DNA of 64,000 nucleotides from CAJXMH01 sp040220135 (GTDB taxonomy: Bacteria > Bacteroidota > Bacteroidia > Flavobacteriales_E > Vicingaceae), in assembly GCA_040220135.1 (NCBI GenBank), contig JAVJTT010000021.1:124001-188000 (forward strand), given 5' to 3'. The translations under genes and the position numbers were made by a program. The notes beneath the pieces are model-generated. The model was not told where the DNA came from and ran no database searches. It saw nothing but the letters and a program-made list of their open reading frames with translations. Shown one piece after another: positions 17,459-25,024 of this stretch (its first letter is position 1; each line of letters starts with the position of its first letter).

Positions 17459-17983
17459 TTAGTATACTATTGTAAGCGTTCCTTCAGTAGTTAAAGGGCC
17501 TTTTAAGTTTTCATTGAATTTAGCAGATTTAGCTGCTCGCTGTGCTTTCACATACAAATAGTTGCTAGAAGTGGTTGAACCTGAAGCTCCCGGTTCAGCA
17601 CTTCTTACGTTTCCGAAACGGTCAACTTTTATTTTCACAACCACTGTTCCATGATCTTCAGTGCCTATAGATAAGGTGGGATTCTTGACTAACTTACGGT
17701 CTTTTAGTTGATATTTTACGGTGAATCCATCTACCTCCAATACTTCCTCTTTAGTGTCGGGAATGTAGGTGCCATCATAGGGAACATACTCCTTAAAGAA
17801 AACTGAACTGACTTCTTTCATCTGAATTTGTTGTTCCTTGCCTTCCACAATCATTGTCCACACATCATTTTGTAATTCAATTACCACACCATCAACTTTA
17901 TCGCCAGAGTTTAAAACAAGGGTATGCTGCGATTTGAGGGAAAAAGCAAGAAAGCAGAGACTTGCCAATAGGGAATATTTCAT
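17459..17983 (-). CDS. Secreted protein with TonB C-terminal-like domain
   Basis: A 174-residue protein with a signal peptide (1-18), an N-terminal beta-rich segment (NSGDKVDGVVIELQNDVWTM and following; about 20-95) and a C-terminal TonB-C-like domain (about 103-174) with VVVKIKVDRFGNVRSAEPGA and SSNYLYVKAQRAAKSAKFN. True TonB has an N-terminal membrane anchor and proline-rich linker; both are missing here, and a cleavable signal peptide replaces them. It is therefore not a classical energy transducer and may use the fold for binding. It is transcribed ahead of the beta-barrel gene 4 bases downstream. Confidence 0.72.
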   Translation of the reverse strand: MKYSLLASLCFLAFSLKSQHTLVLNSGDKVDGVVIELQNDVWTMIVEGKEQQIQMKEVSSVFFKEYVPYDGTYIPDTKEEVLEVDGFTVKYQLKDRKLVKNPTLSIGTEDHGTVVVKIKVDRFGNVRSAEPGASGSTTSSNYLYVKAQRAAKSAKFNENLKGPLTTEGTLTIVY

Positions 17984-18100
17984 CTTGTTCTGTTTTTTTC
18001 AAAGGTATTTGAATCAAAAAGCATCCTTGAGCTCAATCAAAACCCTTTATTAACATCTTTCTCTTAATTAGTTAGAATTAACAATATTGATGCCTGTGGC

Positions 18101-18133
18101 TTTAAATCAACTTAACTTAAAAAGCTACTTTTG
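18101..18133 (+). promoter_or_regulatory. Promoter of the bamD operon with near-leaderless transcript
   Basis: TACTTTTG at 18126-18133 matches the -7 consensus exactly; TTTA at 18101-18104 is a plausible -33 element 21 bases upstream. The ATG follows only 5 bases after the -7 box, implying an extremely short or absent 5' leader. Confidence 0.5.
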
Positions 18134-18138
18134 CACCC

Positions 18139-18960
18139 ATGCAAAAAATATTTTTCGCCTTTTTTGTTTTATCCATGGGGTTTTGGTCTTGTAGCGACTA
18201 TAACAAGGTTTTGAAAAGTCCTAACCCTGAACTGAAGTATCAAAAGTCCATCGAGTACTATGAGGATGGTGAGTATGTAAAGGCGATGTCCCTATTTGAG
18301 GAGTTAATTCCTCTTTTTAGAGGCACGGATAAAGGACAAACCATTTATTATTACTACTGTTACGCTAATTTTTACACCGAATATTACATTCAAGCCGCTT
18401 ATCATTTTAAACGATATGCCAAAACTTACCCTTTAAGCCAGTATGCAGAAGATGCTTTATTTATGAGTGCATACTGTAATTATCTTGAATCACCGGTACC
18501 CACTTTAGATCAAGAACCAACCTATAATGCAATAGGTGAGTTGCAACTGTTTGTTAACACTTACCCTAAAAGTCCTTTAGTAGATAGCGCCAATACTTTG
18601 GTGGATGAATTGCAGTTTAAGTTGGAAACCAAGGATTTTATGAACAGCAAGCAGTACTACAAAATTAAACGCTATAAGGCGGCAGTAGTGGCTTTAGAGA
18701 ATACTTTACAAGATTATCCGCAGTCTCAATACGAAGAAGAAATCAAGCTTTTGATCTTAAAGTCATACTATGAATTATCAATAAATAGTATCAAAGAAAA
18801 GAAATTGGAGCGCTTTAATAAGGGCATACAAGCGTATTACGATTTTATTGATAATTTTGCGGAAGGTAAAAATGTGAACGAAGCTGAAACCATATACGCA
18901 AAGCTCGTTCGCGAAAGACAAAAGTTTTTAGAAGAAAATCCTGAACAGAATGAACTATAA
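18139..18960 (+). CDS. bamD: Outer membrane protein assembly factor BamD
   Basis: A 273-residue lipoprotein (lipobox-like WSCSDYN, Cys about 18) made of five TPR-like repeats, as in BamD, which supports BamA in inserting beta-barrels into the outer membrane. Signatures include KYQKSIEYYEDGEYVKAMSL, YAEDALFMSAYCNYLESPVP, AIGELQLFVNTYPKSPLVDS and YKAAVVALENTLQDYPQSQY. It heads a compact operon (bamD, rpoZ, coaBC, DUF4835) whose order is common in Bacteroidota. Its last bases overlap the omega subunit gene by 11. Confidence 0.93.
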   Translation: MQKIFFAFFVLSMGFWSCSDYNKVLKSPNPELKYQKSIEYYEDGEYVKAMSLFEELIPLFRGTDKGQTIYYYYCYANFYTEYYIQAAYHFKRYAKTYPLSQYAEDALFMSAYCNYLESPVPTLDQEPTYNAIGELQLFVNTYPKSPLVDSANTLVDELQFKLETKDFMNSKQYYKIKRYKAAVVALENTLQDYPQSQYEEEIKLLILKSYYELSINSIKEKKLERFNKGIQAYYDFIDNFAEGKNVNEAETIYAKLVRERQKFLEENPEQNEL

Positions 18961-19279
18961 AGAAGTAGAAGCTCCTGACACTACCATCACCAGAAATGTG
19001 GCAGAAATCGACGGTAAAACCGGAAACATTTATGAAGCGATTGGCATTGTTTCAAAAAGGGCTAATCAGATTGGTGTAGTAATGAAAGAGGAATTGAACT
19101 CTAAATTAGCAGAGTTTGCTACCACTACTGACAACCTTGATGAAGTGTTTGAGAACAGAGAGCAAATTGAAATATCGAAGTTCTATGAGAGTTTACCAAA
19201 GCCTAATGCAATAGCCTTGAGTGAATTCTTAAACGACGAAACTTATTTCAGAGACCCATCAAAAGATATTGAAGAATAA
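18950..19279 (+). CDS. rpoZ: RNA polymerase omega subunit, Bacteroidota type
   Basis: A 109-residue protein with the omega/RpoK-like segment NIYEAIGIVSKRANQIGVVM followed by KEELNSKLAEF and an acidic tail. Omega helps fold and stabilise the beta' subunit. Bacteroidota omega proteins are divergent, and the position between bamD and coaBC is what identifies them most reliably. The ATG at 18950 overlaps the bamD end, indicating translational coupling. Confidence 0.85.
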   Translation: MNYKEVEAPDTTITRNVAEIDGKTGNIYEAIGIVSKRANQIGVVMKEELNSKLAEFATTTDNLDEVFENREQIEISKFYESLPKPNAIALSEFLNDETYFRDPSKDIEE

Positions 19280-19282
19280 AAT

Positions 19283-20476
19283 ATGCTAAGAGGCAAAAAT
19301 GTGCTTTTGGCGATTAGCGCCGGCATTGCCGCTTACAAATCTGCTTATTTATGCAGAGCACTGATTAAAAAAGGGGCGAAAGTTAAAGTGTTGATGACCC
19401 CTCAATCAACGCACTTTATCGCGCCTCTTACTTTATCTACACTTTCTAAAAATCCGGTTACTGTTGAGTATTTCAATTCGGAGAATGGAGAGTGGAACAA
19501 CCATGTAGAGTTGGCCAAATGGGCCGACTTTTTTTTATTGGCTCCGGCAACAGCGAACACTTTAGGAAAAATGGCCAATGGTATTTGCGACAATGTTCTT
19601 CTAGCAACTTACTTCTCTATGGAGAAACCGGTTTACTTCGCACCGGCTATGGACCTAGACATGTATCAGCATCCTGCCATTAAAGCCAACATCAATAAAT
19701 TGGTAGAGTATGGCAATCGCTTCATTCCCGCTGAAAGCGGAGAATTGGCTTCAGGTTTAGAAGGGGAAGGCCGTATGGCAGAGCCTGATCAAATTATTGA
19801 GCGATTAGAAGCTGAAGGTCAGGGAAAATTACAATCAAAAAAGTTGCTGATAACTGCAGGCCCAACTTTTGAACCCCTTGATCCGGTGAGGTTTATCGGA
19901 AACAGAAGCTCCGGTAAAATGGGCTATGCGATAGCCCAAGAAGCCATCAATAGAGGAGCTGAAGTTACTTTGGTGAGTGGTCCTAGTGATTTAGCGAAAC
20001 CTAAAGGGGCAATGGTTATTGAAGTAGAAACCGCAAAGCAAATGTTTGAAGCGGTGAAAGCAAATTTTAAAGCGCAAGATTGCCTCATTATGTCGGCGGC
20101 GGTTTCTGATTATACCCCTAAAGTGGTAGCAGCCCAGAAGATGAAGAAAAAAACGGATGAGTTAACGCTTGAGCTTCAAAAGACAGACGATATTCTAAAA
20201 TTCGTTGGCGACAATAAAAGAAACGATCAATTTTTGGTTGGCTTCGCGCTAGAAACGGAAAATGAAGAAACCAATGCCAAGCAGAAACTTGAAAAGAAAA
20301 GGCTAGACTTAATCGTTTTAAACTCTTTGCAAGATAAAGGGGCAGGCTTTAGCCACGACACCAATAAAGTAACCTTTATAGATAAGGACAATAATAAAGT
20401 AGCCTTTGAGTTAAAAGAAAAACAACAAGTTGCTAAAGACTTGTTTTCTGAGTTAGAAAAGAGATGGCTAGATTAA
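19283..20476 (+). CDS. coaBC: Bifunctional phosphopantothenoylcysteine decarboxylase / phosphopantothenate-cysteine ligase
   Basis: A 397-residue coenzyme A biosynthesis enzyme. The N-terminal flavoprotein domain CoaC (1-178) decarboxylates phosphopantothenoylcysteine, and the C-terminal CoaB domain (about 185-397) joins phosphopantothenate to cysteine. The CoaC active-site His is H74 in WNNHVELAKWAD. The substrate clamp reads PAMDLDMY (121-128) where E. coli has an Asn, and the Cys position reads GELASGLEGEGRM with Ser157. CoaB signatures are TAGPTFEPLDPVRFIGNRSS, MSAAVSDYTP and the KKKTDELTLELQKTDDIL lysine region. It starts 3 bases after rpoZ and overlaps the next gene by 13. Confidence 0.95.
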   Translation: MLRGKNVLLAISAGIAAYKSAYLCRALIKKGAKVKVLMTPQSTHFIAPLTLSTLSKNPVTVEYFNSENGEWNNHVELAKWADFFLLAPATANTLGKMANGICDNVLLATYFSMEKPVYFAPAMDLDMYQHPAIKANINKLVEYGNRFIPAESGELASGLEGEGRMAEPDQIIERLEAEGQGKLQSKKLLITAGPTFEPLDPVRFIGNRSSGKMGYAIAQEAINRGAEVTLVSGPSDLAKPKGAMVIEVETAKQMFEAVKANFKAQDCLIMSAAVSDYTPKVVAAQKMKKKTDELTLELQKTDDILKFVGDNKRNDQFLVGFALETENEETNAKQKLEKKRLDLIVLNSLQDKGAGFSHDTNKVTFIDKDNNKVAFELKEKQQVAKDLFSELEKRWLD

Positions 20477-21357
20477 GTTTAACCTTTATATTAGTTTGTT
20501 TATTCAGCTTTTTAGCAAAGGCTCAAGAACTCAATTGCACTGTAAACATTATTGACCGTCAAATAGAAGGCTCTGAACGAGTCATTTTTGATGAGATGCA
20601 AAAGGATATTTTTCAGCTGATCAATGGTCGAAAATGGACCAACGATGAGTATGAGAGTTTTGAACGGATTGACTGTAGCATCATTATCACTTTAGAAGAA
20701 CGTTTAGGTGCCAATAAGTTTAGCGGAAACATTCAAGTGCAAGCCTCTCGCCCTGTTTACAATACGGATTATGATACACCCATTTTTAATGTACGCGATC
20801 GCGATTTGGTAATATCTTACAATCAGTTTGAGCCTATCATTTACAACGAAGGCACTTACAATGGCGAGTTAAGTGCAATCTTATCCTTTTACGTATACAT
20901 GATTTTAGGGTATGATTACGATTCCTTTTCGCTAGAAGGAGGAACCCCACACTTTCAGCAAGCCCAGAGGATTGTAAACAACGCTCAAAGTTCACCTGAA
21001 AAAGGGTGGAAGGCCTTTGAAGATCAAAGAAATAGGTATTGGTTAATTGAAAATGCCTTGAGTGCACGCTTTAAACCCCTTCGTAAAACCTATTATGAAT
21101 ACCACCGAATGGGGATGGATATGATGCAGCAAGATCAGCAGAGAGCACGATCTACCATTACATCAACATTGAAAGGCTTAAAGCAAGTTCACGACCTAAA
21201 CCCTTCATCTTACAACATGCAAGCTTTTTTCAACGCAAAAATGCAAGAGGTTGTCAACTTATACAAGGAAGCGGATCAAAGAGAAGTAAGTGAGATTACC
21301 GAGCTGTTGATAACCATTGACCCCGGAAATGCCAACAACTATGAAAAGTTGAGATAA
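20464..21357 (+). CDS. DUF4835 family secreted protein
   Basis: A 297-residue protein with a signal peptide (1-19, ending AKAQ). Recognisable DUF4835 segments are LNCTVNIIDRQIEGSERVIF, FQLINGRKWTNDEYESFERI, GNIQVQASRPVYNTDYDTPI and LSAILSFYVYMILGYDYDSF. The family is restricted to Bacteroidota, has no assigned function, and sits after coaBC in many genomes as it does here. It probably acts in the periplasm. Its ATG is inside the end of coaBC. Confidence 0.88.
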   Translation: MARLSLTFILVCLFSFLAKAQELNCTVNIIDRQIEGSERVIFDEMQKDIFQLINGRKWTNDEYESFERIDCSIIITLEERLGANKFSGNIQVQASRPVYNTDYDTPIFNVRDRDLVISYNQFEPIIYNEGTYNGELSAILSFYVYMILGYDYDSFSLEGGTPHFQQAQRIVNNAQSSPEKGWKAFEDQRNRYWLIENALSARFKPLRKTYYEYHRMGMDMMQQDQQRARSTITSTLKGLKQVHDLNPSSYNMQAFFNAKMQEVVNLYKEADQREVSEITELLITIDPGNANNYEKLR

Positions 21358-21368
21358 GTGGTAAAGTA

Positions 21369-21405
21369 GCTTTTATCGACTTTTTTAATTGGGATTGATA
21401 AAAGC
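21369..21405 (+). other. Stem-loop downstream of the DUF4835 gene
   Basis: GCTTTTATC (21369-21377) pairs with GATAAAAGC (21397-21405) over 9 bp around a 19-base loop containing a T run. It lies 12 bases after the stop codon. The rest of the 225-bp gap to recN has only a weak hairpin (GTGCT near 21436) and no gene; termination or mRNA 3'-end protection is possible. Confidence 0.4.
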
Positions 21406-21582
21406 AAGATTAACAACTCGCATATATCAATTTCGTGCTGATACTAAAAAAGCACAAATTATTGATCACTTTCCAATCAGTTATGTTGTTATAGCGAGCA
21501 TGCTAATTTTCGCTTTCCTATTTTTGTATTTATCTTTCTTATGAGGGTGGGATTTTCTTAATCAATTATATAATTTGGCTAT

Positions 21583-23238
21583 ATGCTAAAGCAACTCAAG
21601 GTTCAAAATTTTGCGCTAATCAATCAACTTGAAATCAAGTTTGAAGATGAATTAAGTGTCATTACAGGAGAAACTGGGGCAGGAAAATCTATTCTACTAG
21701 GGGCTTTGCGTTTGATTTTAGGCGAACGTGCTGACCATGGTAGTTTAATGAACAGTCATGAAAAATGTGTGGTGGAAGGACAGTTTTCGATCAAAGACTA
21801 TGAACTGGAAAGTTTTTTTAGCCGTCACGACCTTGACTTTTGGGAAGAAACAGTCTTACGCCGGGAGGTTACACCACAAGGAAAGAGCAGAAGTTTTATA
21901 AACGATACGCCTGCCACCTTAGCTGTAATGAAAGAGATTGGCGGGTATTTGGTCGACTTGCACTCACAGCATCAATCTTTGCAGTTAAATGAGCCTGCCT
22001 TTCAATTAGAGGTGATTGATGCACTTGCCAATACAAGCCTTCAAAAAGCAGCCTACGGAAAGCTTTATTTTAGTTGGAAAGACAAACTAGAGGCCTTCAA
22101 TCACTTGCAAGAAAGAGTGCAAGAAGCTAAACGAGACCAAGATTATTGGCAGTTTCAATTTGATGAATTGGAAGCACTTGATTATAAGACTGGTGAAGAA
22201 TCGGAACTCAATCAAGAACAAGAAAAGCTTGCCCATAGCGAAGAACTAATTCAGCAAGCACAAGAATTGGCTTCGCTTTTAGAAGAAGCAGAACCTAACG
22301 CAATAGATTTATTAAAGCAAGCCAAGGGCATGATTGAGCAAAGTGAACGCTACATGGCCGAACTGAAACCCTTATCAGAGCGATTTAATTCGACATTAAT
22401 TGAGCTTGAGGACATTAAGCAGGAATTGCTAGAACAATTCGAAAGTATAGAGCACGAGCCCAAGCGTTTAGAGTGGATGGAAGACCGCTTAGGGGAAATT
22501 CATCGTTTGAAAAAGAAACATGCTATAGAAGAGGCAGACCAATTAGTTCCGATTCGTGAAGAGTTAGACCGTAAACTAGCTGAAGCAGGTGATTTTGATG
22601 CCCAGTTGGAAAGCATGATAAGTGAGATTAAAAGTCTTGAAAGTGCATTAAAGGAAGAAGGGAAGAAACTAAGTAAACAAAGACTTTCCGTTTTACCCCA
22701 TTTAGAAGTTTCGGTAAAAGAGACATTACAAGGCCTGGGAATAGCAGATGCTGTTTTAAAGGTGGCGCATACAACTTTAGAAACGCCAACAGCCAATGGG
22801 TTAGATACATTTAATTTTTTGTTTTCAGCTAATCAAGGAGTTGCTCCTCAAAAGCTAGCCAACACAGCATCGGGCGGAGAAATTTCAAGACTGGTTTTAG
22901 CCGTAAAAGCACTTTTGGCTGAGAAAAAAGACTTGCCTACTATATTATTCGATGAGATTGATACCGGAGTATCCGGAGAGGTGGCCGATAAAATGGGTGT
23001 GGTACTTTCTAAGATGGCGCAGAATAGACAAGTGATCTCCATTACGCATTTGCCTCAAATCGCTGCAAAAGGAAAACAGCATTTCTTTGTCTATAAACAA
23101 AGTGATGCAGGGAAAACTTACTCTCAAATTAAGCAGTTGAGCCAGTCAGAGCGAATTGATGAATTGGCTAAAATGCTGAGTGGCAGTAAAACCACAGAGG
23201 CTGCCCTTAATAATGCCAAAGAATTACTACAGCTATAG
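21583..23238 (+). CDS. recN: DNA repair ATPase RecN
   Basis: A 551-residue SMC-like protein acting in double-strand break repair. The Walker A motif is GETGAGKSILLGALRLILGE near residue 30. Long coiled-coil arms span about 160-350, and the C-terminal half carries the ABC signature SGGEISRLVLAVKALLAE, the Walker B strand PTILFDEIDTGVSGEVADKM and the His switch VISITHLPQIAAKGK. The length matches the family. It follows the bamD-rpoZ-coaBC-DUF4835 run as in other Bacteroidota, after a 225-bp gap that may hold its own promoter. Confidence 0.95.
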   Translation: MLKQLKVQNFALINQLEIKFEDELSVITGETGAGKSILLGALRLILGERADHGSLMNSHEKCVVEGQFSIKDYELESFFSRHDLDFWEETVLRREVTPQGKSRSFINDTPATLAVMKEIGGYLVDLHSQHQSLQLNEPAFQLEVIDALANTSLQKAAYGKLYFSWKDKLEAFNHLQERVQEAKRDQDYWQFQFDELEALDYKTGEESELNQEQEKLAHSEELIQQAQELASLLEEAEPNAIDLLKQAKGMIEQSERYMAELKPLSERFNSTLIELEDIKQELLEQFESIEHEPKRLEWMEDRLGEIHRLKKKHAIEEADQLVPIREELDRKLAEAGDFDAQLESMISEIKSLESALKEEGKKLSKQRLSVLPHLEVSVKETLQGLGIADAVLKVAHTTLETPTANGLDTFNFLFSANQGVAPQKLANTASGGEISRLVLAVKALLAEKKDLPTILFDEIDTGVSGEVADKMGVVLSKMAQNRQVISITHLPQIAAKGKQHFFVYKQSDAGKTYSQIKQLSQSERIDELAKMLSGSKTTEAALNNAKELLQL

Positions 23239-23249
23239 GCGATAAATTT

Positions 23250-23257
23250 TATCTTTG
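23250..23257 (+). promoter_or_regulatory. -7 promoter element of fabI
   Basis: TATCTTTG matches TAnnTTTG exactly, 25 bases before the fabI ATG and 11 bases after the recN stop. No good -33 element is seen. Confidence 0.45.
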
Positions 23258-23282
23258 TTTTTTCTAACCACAACTATATAAC

Positions 23283-24101
23283 ATGTCAAACAACTTACTA
23301 GAAGGGAAAAGAGGAATTATTTTTGGAGCACTTAATGAGCAATCAATTGCTTGGAAAGTGGCAGAACAGGCAAAAGCGCAGGGGGCAAAGTTTACCTTAA
23401 CCAATGCTCCTATTGCCATGCGAATGGGTGAAATTCAAAAGCTAGCTGAAAGTTGTGAAGCTGAAGTTATACCGGCAGATGCCACTTCGGTAGAAGATCT
23501 AGAAAATCTTTTTACTAAATCGCAAGAAGTATTAGGAGGAAAGATAGATTTTGTTTTGCATTCCATAGGTATGTCGCCCAACGTAAGAAAAGGAAAAAAA
23601 TACGACGACACCAATTACGATTGGTTCCAAAAGACTTTGGATGTTTCGGCGCTTTCATTGCACAAAGTATTGCAGACAGCCAAAAAAATGGACGCCATTA
23701 ATGAATGGGGTTCGGTGGTAGCCTTGACTTATATTGCTGCTCAAAGGGTGTTTCCAGATTATAATGACATGGCAGAGGCGAAATCACTACTCGAATCTAT
23801 CGCGAGGAGTTTCGGTTACCATTATGGAACGGAAAAGAATGTTCGGATCAATACTATTTCTCAATCGCCAACGGTTACCACAGCCGGTAGTGGCGTAAAA
23901 GGATTTGATGCCTTTATTAAGTACGCAGAGGAAATGTCACCATTAGGGAATGCCAGTGCCGAAGATTGTGCCAATTATTGCCTTACTCTTTTTAGCGACA
24001 TGACAAAGTACGTGACCATGCAAAATCTATTTCATGACGGTGGGTTTTCTGCCACCGGAGTTAGCCGAAAGGTGATGGGGCGCTTTATGGAAGATGAATA
24101 A
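23283..24101 (+). CDS. fabI: Enoyl-[acyl-carrier-protein] reductase (NADH)
   Basis: A 272-residue short-chain-dehydrogenase-type enzyme reducing trans-2-enoyl-ACP in the last step of fatty acid elongation. The cofactor segment is KRGIIFGALNEQSIAWKVAE. LHSIGMSPNVRKGK follows, and the catalytic pair is Tyr-x6-Lys in YNDMAEAKSLLE, preceded by VVALTYIAAQRVFPD. INTISQSPTVTTAGSGVKGF is the substrate-loop region. It matches FabI rather than FabV or FabK. It is followed by a strong terminator. Confidence 0.95.
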   Translation: MSNNLLEGKRGIIFGALNEQSIAWKVAEQAKAQGAKFTLTNAPIAMRMGEIQKLAESCEAEVIPADATSVEDLENLFTKSQEVLGGKIDFVLHSIGMSPNVRKGKKYDDTNYDWFQKTLDVSALSLHKVLQTAKKMDAINEWGSVVALTYIAAQRVFPDYNDMAEAKSLLESIARSFGYHYGTEKNVRINTISQSPTVTTAGSGVKGFDAFIKYAEEMSPLGNASAEDCANYCLTLFSDMTKYVTMQNLFHDGGFSATGVSRKVMGRFMEDE

Positions 24102-24125
24102 TAAAGAGTATACTGATTATAATAT

Positions 24126-24154
24126 AAAGAGTGATTTATACTGATCACTCTTTT
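24126..24154 (+). terminator. Intrinsic terminator after fabI
   Basis: A 10-bp perfect stem AAAGAGTGAT / ATCACTCTTT with an 8-base loop and a short T run, 25 bases after the stop. Confidence 0.8.
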
Positions 24155-24197
24155 GTATGCGCACACTTACATTTTTTTAAGAGTTTCTGTCTCCTTC

Positions 24198-24228
24198 TTT
24201 GCCGTGCACTCTCTCTACCTTATATTTG
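24198..24228 (+). promoter_or_regulatory. Consensus Bacteroidota promoter
   Basis: TTTG (24198-24201), exactly 19 bases, then TATATTTG (24221-24228), a textbook -33/-7 pair, 22 bases upstream of the secreted-protein gene at 24251. Confidence 0.75.
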
Positions 24229-24250
24229 ACTTTTATCAATCAAATTCATT

Positions 24251-24916
24251 ATGAAAAAAGCATTTCTCTTAGCAGCATCGATTTTTGGAATAATCGTATT
24301 AAGTTTTGGACAAGCAAAAAAAGCCAAGCCAGGATATTATTACGACAAGCAAGGAAATAAAGTCGAAGGACAATTCGTGTTTAAAATACCCATAGAAGGA
24401 AGCATTGGTGGTGAAGGAAAACTAATCGAATATAAGGGAGGTAAAAAAGAACAAACGCTAAAGGCTAAAGACATTGAAGCTTTTGTTTTAGAAGGCGACA
24501 GTTTTCCCTCTTTAACATTCATGTCTGAAATTATGGGGAGTAGAGATCTTGAGACAGAGTTTGGTAAAATTATTATTGAAGGAGAGATTACAGTTGCGGC
24601 CTTATATTACACGAAAAAAAATGGAGGTTCACGAGTTGTGTACGATAAGGAAGATTTTAATAAACAAGGGAAAATGATGAGCCTTGCTATGAGTCACGGA
24701 TTGACTTTTGCCAATGTTTACAAAAAAGGCGCAAATGGGCAATATTCACAATTTGATCCTTACATTAAAAAAGCCAAGGAAAAGTTTATTATGGATATTT
24801 CAGATAATAGTGAATTATCAAAAGAAGTAAGCAAAATGGGAAAAATGAAACTTGCTATGAAGTTTACTGAAGTTGTGCAGCGATATAATAAGTGGGCTTC
24901 TTCTAAAAGCAAGTAA
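24251..24916 (+). CDS. Secreted protein of unknown function
   Basis: A 221-residue protein with a signal peptide (1-20, ending SFGQ) and a mature start rich in Lys and Gly (AKKAKPGYYYDKQGNKVEGQ). The middle is beta-rich, and a C-terminal Lys-rich helical part follows (about 155-221). Similar mixtures of KxG-rich N-terminus and a 'G..VEG' strand occur in Bacteroidota periplasmic proteins, but I cannot name a family. It has its own consensus promoter and ends before a bidirectional terminator, so it is a monocistronic, probably well expressed gene. Confidence 0.7.
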   Translation: MKKAFLLAASIFGIIVLSFGQAKKAKPGYYYDKQGNKVEGQFVFKIPIEGSIGGEGKLIEYKGGKKEQTLKAKDIEAFVLEGDSFPSLTFMSEIMGSRDLETEFGKIIIEGEITVAALYYTKKNGGSRVVYDKEDFNKQGKMMSLAMSHGLTFANVYKKGANGQYSQFDPYIKKAKEKFIMDISDNSELSKEVSKMGKMKLAMKFTEVVQRYNKWASSKSK

Positions 24917-24972
24917 ATTAAAAATATCAACTTCTATTTACTATTTGCAAAGTGAGGTGATAATTTACGTAC

Positions 24973-25005
24973 AAAAAATGCGGTCAATTTAGACCGCTTT
25001 TTTTT
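24973..25005. terminator. Bidirectional terminator between the secreted-protein gene and clpC
   Basis: A6 then GCGGTC-AATTTA-GACCGC then T8. The A run on one side and T run on the other let it work for both convergent genes (ends at 24916 and 25025). Confidence 0.85.
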
Positions 25006-25024
25006 GTGACAAAACTCTGGTTGA

